Shown here piece after piece: positions 7,569 to 15,494 of a stretch of DNA of 22,072 nt. This DNA is from CAIUSP01 sp040375675 (lineage in GTDB: Bacteria; Actinomycetota; Thermoleophilia; Solirubrobacterales; 70-9). The position numbers and the translations under genes are program-made. The DNA lies in assembly GCA_040375675.1 (NCBI GenBank), contig JBEIRY010000024.1, positions 1 through 22,072 on the forward strand, in the 5' to 3' direction. Each line of letters opens with the position of its first letter. Within the stretch, counting starts at the first letter, position 1. The notes under the pieces were generated by a model. The model was not told the origin of the DNA and searched no databases. It was given only the letters and a program-made list of their open reading frames with translations.

Positions 7569-8599
7569 CGCAGCCAGGTCCTGACAATGGCGTTGGTGAA
7601 GCCGATGCCATAGCGAACCACGGCCGGTTTCTTCGAGTGGCCACTCAGCCGCTTGACAACGGAGATCGGTACCTCCTTTGCGGGAATTCCCCGCTTGATC
7701 GCTTCGATCATGAACTCAGAGGTATGGAACTGCTCTTGACGCAAGACCAACTTGGGCAGGACCTCGACCTTGACTGCGCGGTAGCCGTTGGAGCAGTCCG
7801 AGACCTCGGTCCGGGTGATGAAGGAAACGAGCTTGTTGAAGAAGACGATGCCAAGCTCACGCGCCTTTGCATTTGGCTCCGCCTCACCGAGGACCCTCGA
7901 CCCGTGGGCAAGGTCGACTTCACCCGAGACGATCGGCTCGACGAGCCTCTCCATCTGGGACGGGAGGTGCTGTCCATCGGCATCGAGCGTCACTACGATG
8001 CTCGCTCCAGACTCAGACATCAGTCGGTAACCAGTCCTGAGAGCTGCACCGCCACCGCGGTTGATGACGTGGCGAGCTACGACGGCACCGGCTTCGGCAG
8101 CTGCGTCGGCGGTTCCGTCGCGTGAGCCATCGTCGACCACGAGGACGGCTGTCTCGATGCCGCAGACGGTCTTCGGGATCTGCCCGATCACATGCCCGAC
8201 ATTTTCGGCTTCGTTGTAGGCCGGGATCAGCACCGCAACGCGGTCCTTGAACTGTTTTGGCAGACCGGCCGAGCGGAACTCCTCCCAGGCGATTCCTTCG
8301 AGCATCGCCGAAACCTGTGTATTCAGTTTTCCGGTCACGTTCAACGATCTGAGGATCAGGAGAAAGAGCACGGCAATTGCAAACACCGCAAGACCGAGGA
8401 TCCGACCGCCGTTCCCGCTTCGGAAGGCAAAGGCTTCGAGGATCGAGTCGAGGAGCTGCGTGCCCGAGACGATCGCCAGCAGGATCCCCGCGAGTATCGA
8501 GAGGATCGCCGCTCCGTTCGAGATCGATGCGCGACGGATCAGAGGAAAGATGATCAGCGCTGCAGCCGCAATCAGACCGACTATCCGCAGGGCGGTCAT
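7565..8599 (-). CDS. DUF2304-GT2 fusion: membrane-anchored polyprenyl-phosphate-type glycosyltransferase
   Basis: With the ATG at 8597-8599 the product has 344 residues. The N-terminal 110 residues hold three hydrophobic segments followed by a short helix, resembling DUF2304. From residue 121 a family 2 glycosyltransferase domain begins (VAVLIPAYNEAENV), with DDGSRDGT at 156-163 and the metal-binding DADGQH at 206-211. It resembles dolichyl-phosphate mannose synthase-like enzymes, which move a sugar from a nucleotide donor to a polyprenyl phosphate on the inner membrane face. The open frame extends upstream to a TTG at 8701, but that extension lacks family features. The gene is divergent from sqdB, which suggests a common glycan or lipid. 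Donor and acceptor are not determined by sequence. No Shine-Dalgarno is evident. Confidence 0.85.
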   Translation of the reverse strand: MTALRIVGLIAAAALIIFPLIRRASISNGAAILSILAGILLAIVSGTQLLDSILEAFAFRSGNGGRILGLAVFAIAVLFLLILRSLNVTGKLNTQVSAMLEGIAWEEFRSAGLPKQFKDRVAVLIPAYNEAENVGHVIGQIPKTVCGIETAVLVVDDGSRDGTADAAAEAGAVVARHVINRGGGAALRTGYRLMSESGASIVVTLDADGQHLPSQMERLVEPIVSGEVDLAHGSRVLGEAEPNAKARELGIVFFNKLVSFITRTEVSDCSNGYRAVKVEVLPKLVLRQEQFHTSEFMIEAIKRGIPAKEVPISVVKRLSGHSKKPAVVRYGIGFTNAIVRTWLR

Positions 8600-8731
8600 C
8601 TCGGGAGGGAAAATCGACGCTATCGGGAGGTAAGGGTCCAAGCGGGAGCAAGATACCCGCCCAGGGTGCGGCAATGCGGGAGATTGCACGCATTCGGGCA
8701 AGGTCGCCCGTCAAACGACCAGTGGCGCTGC

Positions 8732-8737
8732 TACTCT
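8732..8737 (+). promoter_or_regulatory. Possible -10 element of sqdB
   Basis: TACTCT fits the TANNNT consensus of actinobacterial -10 elements and ends nine bases before the sqdB ATG. No Shine-Dalgarno is present in front of that ATG, so a leaderless or nearly leaderless transcript is plausible. No good -35 hexamer is seen at the right distance. Confidence 0.3.
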
Positions 8738-8746
8738 GCCGCGACG

Positions 8747-9922
8747 ATGAAGGTCTTAATCCTCGGTGGAGACGGATACCTCGGCTGGCCCACAGCCATG
8801 AGATTCTCAGAGAAGGGCCATGAGGTTTCGGTCCTCGATAACTTCTCGCGCCGTCGTTGGCACGAGGAGCGTGGCTCCGACTCCCTTACCCCGATCCGTC
8901 CGTTGGACGAGCGCATCGAGGCTTGGCACGAGATCACCGGAAAGCGCATCCGCAGTTTCGTCGGCGCGATGGAGGATGGCGACTTCCTCGAAGAGGTCAT
9001 CATGGAGACTCGCCCCGAGGTGATCATCCACTACGGGCAGCAGTCTTCGGCTCCGTACTCGATGATCAGCCGCGACACCGCGGTCGAGACCCAGTACGCA
9101 AACGTGATCGGGACGCTCAACTTGCTCTTCGCGATGCGCGACCACGTCCCGGATGCACATCTGGTCAAGCTCGGGACGATGGGAGAGTACGGCCAGCCGA
9201 ATATCGATATCGAAGAGGGCTATATCGAGATCGAGCACAACGGCCGCAAGGACACCTTGCCCTTCCCGAAGCTCCCCGGATCCCTGTACCACCTCTCCAA
9301 AGTCCACGATACGCACAACATCCACTTCGCGTGCAGGATCTGGGGGCTCCGCAGCACCGACCTCAACCAGGGTGTCGTCTACGGGATCGAGACCGACGAG
9401 AGCGCTCAGGACGAGCGCCTGATCACCCGGTTCGACTACGACCAGTACTTCGGGACGGTGTTGAACAGGTTCTGTGTACAGGCGGTAATCGGCAAGCCGC
9501 TCACCGTCTACGGCGCTGGCACACAGGTCCGAGGCTTCCTCAATATCCGCGACACCCTTGCCTGCGTAGAGCTGGCAGCCGAGAACCCCGCCGATCCTGG
9601 GGAGTTCAGGGTCTACAACCAGTTCACCGAGCAGTTCTCGATCATGGATCTGGCCGATCTGGTCAAGAAGGCCGGCGAGCACAAGGGATACGAGGTCTCC
9701 ATCGACCACCTCGAGAACCCGAGGGTCGAACTGGAAGAGCACTACTACAACGCCAAACACACCAAGCTGCTCGATCTCGGTCTCCAGCCTCATCCGCTGG
9801 GCGAGGAACTGGTCGAGTCCGTCCTCGACACCATCGAGGCGAACAAGGATCGCGTGATTGACGAAGCAATCGATCCGAAGACCCTCTGGAAGCCTGCGGC
9901 CGAGCCGCAGACCGCCAAGTAG
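8747..9922 (+). CDS. sqdB: UDP-sulfoquinovose synthase (SqdB/SQD1 family)
   Basis: The 391-residue protein is an extended SDR closely resembling plant SQD1 and bacterial SqdB along its length: GGDGYLGW (7-14) for NAD binding, HYGQQSSAPYSMI (95-107), LGTMGEYG (142-149), GYIEIEHNGR (158-167), YHLSKVHD (181-188) and DLNQGVVYG (205-213). Thr144, Tyr181 and Lys185 match the catalytic Thr, Tyr and Lys of SQD1. The enzyme converts UDP-glucose and sulfite to UDP-sulfoquinovose, the donor for sulfolipid SQDG or for sulfoquinovose-bearing glycans. I chose the ATG at 8747 because the family starts there; the open frame upstream is antisense to the glycosyltransferase. The usual SqdX/SQD2 partner is not in the window. 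The nearest glycosyltransferase is the divergent DUF2304-GT2 fusion. Confidence 0.93.
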   Translation: MKVLILGGDGYLGWPTAMRFSEKGHEVSVLDNFSRRRWHEERGSDSLTPIRPLDERIEAWHEITGKRIRSFVGAMEDGDFLEEVIMETRPEVIIHYGQQSSAPYSMISRDTAVETQYANVIGTLNLLFAMRDHVPDAHLVKLGTMGEYGQPNIDIEEGYIEIEHNGRKDTLPFPKLPGSLYHLSKVHDTHNIHFACRIWGLRSTDLNQGVVYGIETDESAQDERLITRFDYDQYFGTVLNRFCVQAVIGKPLTVYGAGTQVRGFLNIRDTLACVELAAENPADPGEFRVYNQFTEQFSIMDLADLVKKAGEHKGYEVSIDHLENPRVELEEHYYNAKHTKLLDLGLQPHPLGEELVESVLDTIEANKDRVIDEAIDPKTLWKPAAEPQTAK

Positions 9923-9990
9923 GCCTGAGCTCCTCTTCTGTGGGCCGTCTGCTTGCGCGGGCGATTCCCTGCGAAATGTGCGCCAGTCAC

Positions 9991-10018
9991 TTGCCACTGA
10001 GCCATAGGCGGCTACCAT
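9991..10018 (+). promoter_or_regulatory. Promoter of ilvB, probably leaderless
   Basis: TTGCCA at 9991-9996 (one mismatch to TTGACA) and TACCAT at 10013-10018 (TANNNT) are spaced by 16 bases. The -10 ends seven bases before the ilvB ATG at 10026, so transcription would begin at or next to the start codon. The TAGGA just before the ATG is too close to act as a Shine-Dalgarno, which agrees with a leaderless mRNA. Confidence 0.5.
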
Positions 10019-10025
10019 CGTAGGA

Positions 10026-11705
10026 ATGAGAGCAGCGGACGCGATGATGGAAGCCCTCAAGGCCGAGGGCGTTGAATACATTTTCGGAATTCCCGGCGGA
10101 GCGAACCTGCCGGTTTACGACGCTGTCCACGGCGCCGATTTCACTCACATCCATGCCCGCCACGAGCAGGGCGCCGGCCATATGGCAGAGGGCTATGCCA
10201 AGGCCTCCGGGAGAGTGGGTGTCACCTTCGCCACCTCCGGCCCCGGCGCAACGAACCTGGTGACGCCGATCGCCGACGCGCAGATGGATTCAGTTCCAAC
10301 CGTCTTCATCACCGGTCAGGTTCGTACCGACCTGATTGGTACAGACGGCTTCCAGGAGGCGGACATAACGGGCATCACCTATCCGATCGTCAAACACTCC
10401 CTGATGGTGACCGAGGCCTCCCAGATCCCCGAGTACGTTCACGAGGCATTCCAGATCGCATCGACCGGTCGACCGGGCCCTGTTCTGATCGACGTCCCAC
10501 AGGACCTCGGACGCGCAGAGATCGACTACGAGCCGAACAGCAAGCCGGTCGACCTTGCGGGCTACAAGCCTTCCGTCGAGGGCAACATCAACCAGATCAA
10601 GATTGCTGCCAAGGCTCTCGCAAGCTCGACCCGTCCGGTTATCTACGCCGGAGGCGGGGTAATCAACGCGGATGCCTCCGAGGAACTGCGCGAACTGTGT
10701 CTGGTCGATGACCTTCCCGTTACCTGCACGCTCATGGGACTGGGCGCCTTCCCGGCTCCAAACGAGCAGTGGCTCGGCATGCTCGGCATGCACGGAACCA
10801 GGGCGGCAAACTACGCGATGGACGAGGCCGACCTGATCGTTGCGGTCGGCGCCCGCTTCGATGACCGGATCACCGGCAAGCTCTCGGAGTTTGCCCCCAA
10901 TGCGAAGTTCATCCACATCGATATCGACCCAGCGGAGATCTCCAAGAACGTCGCGGCCCACATTCCGATCGTCGGAGACGCCAAATCGGTATTGGCAGCG
11001 CTGACCAGTGAGTACCGTGCGCTTCAGCCCGACGGGACCCGTCTTGCCGACTGGTGGGGCCGAATCAGTGAGTGGCGCAAGGAGTACCCGCTCACCTACA
11101 AGGACTCCCGCGACTCGACGATCAAGCCGCAGGCGATGATCGAGTCCCTCAACAGAGCCACCAACGGAGAGGCAATCGTCACCTCAGACGTGGGTCAGCA
11201 CCAGATGTGGGTAGCCCAGTACTACGACTTCCCGCAGCCACGCCGCTGGATCAACTCAGGAGGTCTCGGGACGATGGGTGTAGGTCTACCGTTCGCGATC
11301 GGCGCGAAGATCGCCTGTCCCGATGAGACGGTCGTTTGCGTCACCGGCGACGGCAGTCTGATCATGACCGTCCAGGAACTCGCCACGGCTGTTGCCAATC
11401 AGGTTCCGGTCAAGGTGCTCTTGATGAACAACGGCCACTACGGCATGGTTCGTCAGTGGCAGGAGCTCTTCTGGGACTCCAAGCATGTTGCAATCGAGAT
11501 GGGAGACAGCCCCGACTGGGTCAAGCTCGCAGATGCTTTCGGATGCGCGGCCGCGCGAGTGGACGACAAGGCTGACCTCGATCAGGCAATTGCTGACACG
11601 CTCGCAGAGGAAGGACCGGCTTTGCTCGATGTCCGTGTCGATCCAACCGAGAACTGTTATCCGATGATCCCGGCAGGCGCTGCGGCAAGGGACATGGTCG
11701 GATGA
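10026..11705 (+). CDS. ilvB: Acetolactate synthase large (catalytic) subunit
   Basis: The 559-residue ThDP enzyme joins two pyruvates, or pyruvate and 2-ketobutyrate, in the first common step of valine, leucine and isoleucine synthesis. The catalytic Glu47 lies in RHEQGAGHMAEGYA, followed by SGPGATNLVTPIADA. The ThDP/Mg motif begins GDG at 441-443 and ends with the Asn pair at 468-469. Trp478 in RQWQELFW is the residue linked to 2-ketobutyrate preference in biosynthetic AHAS and separates this gene from catabolic acetolactate synthases. The small subunit gene follows with a 4-base overlap. The mapped start matches family N-termini and sits right behind a -10-like hexamer. It differs from many homologues only in having almost no N-terminal extension. 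Confidence 0.95.
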   Translation: MRAADAMMEALKAEGVEYIFGIPGGANLPVYDAVHGADFTHIHARHEQGAGHMAEGYAKASGRVGVTFATSGPGATNLVTPIADAQMDSVPTVFITGQVRTDLIGTDGFQEADITGITYPIVKHSLMVTEASQIPEYVHEAFQIASTGRPGPVLIDVPQDLGRAEIDYEPNSKPVDLAGYKPSVEGNINQIKIAAKALASSTRPVIYAGGGVINADASEELRELCLVDDLPVTCTLMGLGAFPAPNEQWLGMLGMHGTRAANYAMDEADLIVAVGARFDDRITGKLSEFAPNAKFIHIDIDPAEISKNVAAHIPIVGDAKSVLAALTSEYRALQPDGTRLADWWGRISEWRKEYPLTYKDSRDSTIKPQAMIESLNRATNGEAIVTSDVGQHQMWVAQYYDFPQPRRWINSGGLGTMGVGLPFAIGAKIACPDETVVCVTGDGSLIMTVQELATAVANQVPVKVLLMNNGHYGMVRQWQELFWDSKHVAIEMGDSPDWVKLADAFGCAAARVDDKADLDQAIADTLAEEGPALLDVRVDPTENCYPMIPAGAAARDMVG

Positions 11706-12262
11706 GCATGGACTCCAACGCCCCCAACTTGACCGAGCTCGATCAGCTCGCTGCTGAAACTCAGTCTTTGACCGGACGCAAGCACCTGCTTTCGTTGACG
11801 GTCGAGAACAAGCCTGGCGTGCTGGCACGGATTGCCGGCCTCTTCTCTCGTCGCGGATTCAACATCGACACGCTGGCGGTGGGACCCACCGAAGACCCGA
11901 ACTTCTCCCGCATGACTCTGACGATCGACGGAGCCAAGCATCCGATCGATCAGGTGACCAAGCAACTGAACAAGCTGATCAACGTGGTCAAGCTCCGGGA
12001 TATGGATCCGAAGGACACGACAGCCCGCGAGATGGCTCTTTTCAAGGTCTCCGCTCCGGTCGAGAGCCGTCACGAGATCATGCAGTTCGCAGAGATCTTT
12101 CGTGGGCGCGTGGTCGACGTCTCGCGCAAGTCGATGACCATCGAGGTCACCGGACCGGCCGACAAGATCGAGGCGTTCGAGCGCATGGTTCGCCCTCACG
12201 GCCTGATCGAGATGGTTCGCACGGGCGAGATCGCCCTCGCTCGCGCGCCTGCAGACTCCTGA
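11702..12262 (+). CDS. ilvN: Acetolactate synthase small (regulatory) subunit
   Basis: The 186-residue protein starts with an ATG overlapping the ilvB stop (ATGA). An N-terminal ACT domain covers about residues 28-100 (LLSLTVENKPGVLARIAGLF, then RRGFNIDTLAVG), followed by the C-terminal ACS small-subunit domain ending in the GLIEMVRTGEIALAR block. It binds valine or related end products and activates and feedback-regulates the catalytic subunit. A second ATG six bases downstream (11708) could also start it. The roughly 25 residues before the ACT domain are longer than in E. coli IlvH but common in actinobacteria. The next gene, menF, follows after 32 bases on the same strand. Confidence 0.94.
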   Translation: MSMDSNAPNLTELDQLAAETQSLTGRKHLLSLTVENKPGVLARIAGLFSRRGFNIDTLAVGPTEDPNFSRMTLTIDGAKHPIDQVTKQLNKLINVVKLRDMDPKDTTAREMALFKVSAPVESRHEIMQFAEIFRGRVVDVSRKSMTIEVTGPADKIEAFERMVRPHGLIEMVRTGEIALARAPADS

Positions 12263-12287
12263 TCTCCGCAGATCTATCCGAGGCGCG

Positions 12288-12306
12288 CTCCGAGATGCTC
12301 TCGGAG
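12288..12306 (+). other. Hairpin with the menF start codon in its loop
   Basis: CTCCGAG (12288-12294) and CTCGGAG (12300-12306) pair perfectly over 7 bases, and the 5-base loop ATGCT carries the menF ATG at 12295-12297. A weaker 5-bp hairpin (12261-12274) precedes it at the ilvN stop. In mRNA this could modulate menF initiation. An in-frame ATG at 12307, just after the stem, is an alternative start. Confidence 0.35.
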
Positions 12307-13674
12307 ATGCGAGACCTGATTTCCTCCACTGATTCGGAGGGCTTAGCTGCGGTTACGGTCCCGGTCTCCCCGGATCTCGATCCAAGCGCTGTCGTTATCG
12401 GCTCGAGGCGAGCGAGGGATCGTTGGTCATGCTGGGAGCAGCCAGATCGTTCAGGTTTTTCGCTGGCAACCCTGGGTCAGGTGCGTGAGGTGATTTCGCG
12501 CGGAGAGGAGCGTTTCGAGGAGGCCGAGCGCGACGCAAACGAGATCATCTCCTCGATCAAACGCCGAGGTGATGAAGGCCTGCCGCAGGGAGCCGGACCG
12601 GTCTTCGTCGGCGGCTTCGCATTCGACCCGGAGGGTTGCTCGACCCCTGAGTGGTCTTCTCTGCCGCCCGCCCTTCTGGTCCTTCCTGAGATTGCGATAC
12701 AGCGGTTTGAGAACTCAGCCTGGCTGACCGCCGTGGTCGATCTTTCCGGCGGCAGCGAGGCGGCGCTCAACGGTCTCGACGCGCGACTCGGGGCAATCAG
12801 AGAAGCAAGCATGCCGCAGGGGGTACCGGGACTGCAGGACGAAAGGCCCGCAGAGATAGTCGAGGGCTACGCTGAATGGGGACCAGCCGATTACGAGCAA
12901 GCGGTGGCAAAGGCCACCGAGGAGATACGGGGCGGAGCATTCGAGAAGGTCGTGCTCGCAAGAAGCCTGCATCTCGAGCGTCAGTCGGCTTATGAGCCGG
13001 CACTCGTTCTTGGCGCGCTGCGCCAGGCCTTTCCGTCCTGTTTCTGCTTTGCAGTTGGAACCCCCGAGCTGACCTTTTGTGGAGCAAGTCCGGAGTTGCT
13101 GGTTCGTCGCTCAGGTCCCTTGGCTGCAACCGTTGCGCTGGCGGGCTCGGTGCGCAGAAGCGCAGATCCCGCAGTCGACGATCATCTTGGTGAGAGCCTG
13201 CTGAGGAGCGACAAGGACCGCTTCGAGCACGAGATAGTCGTTCAGAGGATCCGGCGAGGATTGGCGCCAATCTCGGTCTGGGTTGAATGCGACGACGAGC
13301 CATCGCTTGCTCGCATCTCGAACATCCAACACCTGGCAACACCTATCCGCGCTCAGCTCGCCGAGGCGATGTCGGTCACATCTCTCGCATCGTTGCTTCA
13401 TCCGACGCCTGCAGTGGGAGGCGAGCCGTCCTCGGAGGCGCTCGATGCCATTTCGAGGATCGAGGGTATGGACCGTGGCTGGTACGCGGGTCCGGTTGGT
13501 TGGATGGACTTCACCGGTGATGGAGAGTTCTGTGTAGCCCTGCGATCGGCTCTACTTCGCGACCGCGCGGCGACACTGTTTGCAGGAGCAGGAATAGTTG
13601 CCGACTCGGATCCATCGGGCGAGCTGGCAGAAACTGAATTGAAGCTGGACGCGCTCTTGCCGCTGCTCAGCTGA
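12295..13674 (+). CDS. menF: Isochorismate synthase
   Basis: The 459-residue protein has the chorismate-binding fold in its C-terminal 260 residues. Lys218 in FEKVVLAR is the expected general base of isochorismate synthases. GASPELLVRR (263-272), ALAGSVRR (281-288), HLATPIRAQL (346-355), HPTPAVGG (369-376) and AGAGIV (430-435) follow in canonical order, with the metal-binding Glu in the final ELAETELK helix. It isomerises chorismate to isochorismate, the entry to menaquinone. A siderophore role (EntC/DhbC type) is excluded in practice by five other men genes next door. It reads on from ilvN with a 32-base gap and ends 17 bases before the convergent menD. Its ATG sits in a hairpin loop and has only a weak Shine-Dalgarno (GAGG at 12280-12283). 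Confidence 0.92.
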   Translation: MLSEMRDLISSTDSEGLAAVTVPVSPDLDPSAVVIGSRRARDRWSCWEQPDRSGFSLATLGQVREVISRGEERFEEAERDANEIISSIKRRGDEGLPQGAGPVFVGGFAFDPEGCSTPEWSSLPPALLVLPEIAIQRFENSAWLTAVVDLSGGSEAALNGLDARLGAIREASMPQGVPGLQDERPAEIVEGYAEWGPADYEQAVAKATEEIRGGAFEKVVLARSLHLERQSAYEPALVLGALRQAFPSCFCFAVGTPELTFCGASPELLVRRSGPLAATVALAGSVRRSADPAVDDHLGESLLRSDKDRFEHEIVVQRIRRGLAPISVWVECDDEPSLARISNIQHLATPIRAQLAEAMSVTSLASLLHPTPAVGGEPSSEALDAISRIEGMDRGWYAGPVGWMDFTGDGEFCVALRSALLRDRAATLFAGAGIVADSDPSGELAETELKLDALLPLLS

Positions 13675-13691
13675 AGATCGGGCGCAGTTGT

Positions 13692-15440
13692 TCAGCCACT
13701 CAGCACGGCAGCAGCCGTCTGATTGATGCGGCGATGCAGTTCGATGTTCTCCTCGCGCTTGGTCCTGAGGAGAATCAGCTGACTGTCTCCAGTCAACGCT
13801 GCTTCGAGGTCTCCCTGAGTGTCTGGTTGCGAAACGCGCAGGCCGTGAGCCTCGGCAAGCGCTGCCGGGTCGAGGCCCGATGGGGTGGTGAAGAGCCTCT
13901 CCATCTCGGGCGCGGTGATTGAATCGGAGACCGGAAGGAAACCGAAGATTCCGCCTCCGCCGTTATCGATCACGATCAGTCTCAGCCGAGGGGTGTTGAG
14001 GAGGCCGGCAAGCGCTCCCTGGTCGTGTGCGAAAGCAAGATCCCCGAGTACGGCGTAGGTGGTACCGAGACAGTCGCCTGCGATGCCGATAGCGGACGAG
14101 ATCTGCCCGTCGATGCCGTTGGCGCCGCGATTCGAAAAGAATCTGACCTCGCCGTCTCCGCCTGGCATGAACGCTTCGAGGTCGCGTATGGGCATGCTCG
14201 AGGCGCAGTAGATGCGGTCGCCGTCGGCAAGCACCTGCGACAACGCAGGCCAGACACCTGGCTCAGTTGTGGAAATCTGAGAGTCCAGCTCCACAGCAAT
14301 CGCGGCACCGATCGAGGCATCAGTCTCCCTCCAACGCGTGCACCACTCATCGCGCTGCGGCAATACAGCAAGTCGACCCGCCAGATCTTCGAGCAGCTTC
14401 TCTGGGTCCGTACGAACGATGGTCTCTGCTGTCTTGGTTGGCTCTTTCCAGTCGGCCTCAGGTGCGATCACGACCTGTCGGAGATCTGGCGTGCTTCCAA
14501 GCCACTGCCGTAGCGCCTTGCTGGTCGGCATCTCGCCCACCCGAACGACGAGGTCCGGCCTCAGCTCTGTTGGCGCTGATCGAGCTATTGCGTCGTAGGT
14601 GGTGATGAGTCTGGACCGGTCATGTCGCCCCCAGCGAAGCTGCGATGTGGGCTCAGCCAAGATTGGTGCTCCGATCTCCTCGGCGAGTCGGGCCACCGAG
14701 TGTCCGAGCCTGCCGCCATTCCTATTCAAGCCGCTGATCAGCAGTGGCCTGCGGGCGGCAGCGATACTGCTGGCTAGCCCCTCGACCGCCTCGGGCTCGA
14801 GTTCTCCGAGTCCGCGCATCACCCGAGTGAGCGGACCGGCCCCACGCCCTCGAAGCGCAAGTTCACTGGTGGCAGTCACTGCCCCCGGAACAGGCGTTGG
14901 AGCCAGCGGCTCGCGCAGCGCGATGTTGAGGTGCACTGGACCGGGCCTCGGGTCGCCTGCGGCGTGGGCGTAGGCCCTGCAGCCGACCGTGCGCATGTGC
15001 AGGAGGCCGGCGTCGTCTGCGTCGTGAGTTCCCACCTCGGAAAACCATCTCACCGCGTCACCAAAGAGCTTGATCTGGTCGATCGTCTGTCCAGCGCCGA
15101 CCCCACGAAGTTCTGGAGGACGATCCGCGGAAATACAGATCAGCGGGACGCCGGCCTCGTCCGCTTCGACTACGGCGGGGTGAAGGTTGGCAGCCGCAGA
15201 CCCGGAGGTCGTGAGAACCGCAACCGGCAGGTTCGAGGCGAGGGCCGTCCCCAGGGCGATGAACCCGGCGCTGCGCTCATCGAGCACGACCGTGGTCTCG
15301 ATTGCGGGGTTTCTCTCCAGCGCAAGCGCAAGCGGGGTCGAGCGCGAGCCAGGGCAGATCACAGCCCTTCTCATCCCACTCCGCGCCAGCTCTTCGCAGA
15401 GGGCGGAGCAGAGGGCGCTATTCGGGTTCGTCGGATCCAT
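13692..15440 (-). CDS. menD: SEPHCHC synthase (2-succinyl-5-enolpyruvyl-6-hydroxy-3-cyclohexene-1-carboxylate synthase)
   Basis: The 582-residue ThDP enzyme joins decarboxylated 2-oxoglutarate to isochorismate. CPGSRSTPLALA near residues 29-40 binds isochorismate, the catalytic Glu lies in LDERSAGF (residues 53-60), and TTSGSAAANLHPAVVEA follows in the order seen in E. coli MenD. SNRGANGIDGQISSAIG in the C-terminal third is the family ThDP segment. A GTG immediately upstream (15443) could add one residue. TACCGT lies eight bases before the ATG and could be a -10 element, but the gene also follows menC by 54 bases on the same strand, so it is probably the last gene of the menBACD operon. It is convergent with menF. 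Confidence 0.94.
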   Translation of the reverse strand: MDPTNPNSALCSALCEELARSGMRRAVICPGSRSTPLALALERNPAIETTVVLDERSAGFIALGTALASNLPVAVLTTSGSAAANLHPAVVEADEAGVPLICISADRPPELRGVGAGQTIDQIKLFGDAVRWFSEVGTHDADDAGLLHMRTVGCRAYAHAAGDPRPGPVHLNIALREPLAPTPVPGAVTATSELALRGRGAGPLTRVMRGLGELEPEAVEGLASSIAAARRPLLISGLNRNGGRLGHSVARLAEEIGAPILAEPTSQLRWGRHDRSRLITTYDAIARSAPTELRPDLVVRVGEMPTSKALRQWLGSTPDLRQVVIAPEADWKEPTKTAETIVRTDPEKLLEDLAGRLAVLPQRDEWCTRWRETDASIGAAIAVELDSQISTTEPGVWPALSQVLADGDRIYCASSMPIRDLEAFMPGGDGEVRFFSNRGANGIDGQISSAIGIAGDCLGTTYAVLGDLAFAHDQGALAGLLNTPRLRLIVIDNGGGGIFGFLPVSDSITAPEMERLFTTPSGLDPAALAEAHGLRVSQPDTQGDLEAALTGDSQLILLRTKREENIELHRRINQTAAAVLSG

Positions 15441-15494
15441 CACGTTGAACGGTAGGGCAGAGAACGTCCAATCTGCGACCGTTGGTTTGCGTGT

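Noticed and set aside
8600..8701. TTG-started N-terminal extension of the GT2 fusion
   Set aside because: It has no family features and would use up most of the divergent promoter region. It cannot be excluded fully, as the ATG at 8599 also lacks a Shine-Dalgarno.
8192..8746. Upstream in-frame extension of sqdB
   Set aside because: It runs antisense through the GT2 gene. Family N-termini begin at the ATG 8747 (MKVLILGGDGYLG).
9956..9973. Possible terminator hairpin after sqdB (CGCGGG with CCCTGCG)
   Set aside because: The stem needs a bulge, has a short loop and no T-run; it is too weak to call.
9976..10023. A 15-codon ORF ending just before ilvB, as a possible leader peptide for attenuation
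   Set aside because: It has three Leu but no run of Val, Ile or Leu codons and no ribosome binding site, and the ilvB promoter elements lie inside it.
8807..10081. A 424-codon open frame antisense to sqdB
   Set aside because: It is rich in Arg, Asp, Glu and Val with no motifs, and lies exactly opposite a well-conserved gene. It is a shadow of codon bias.
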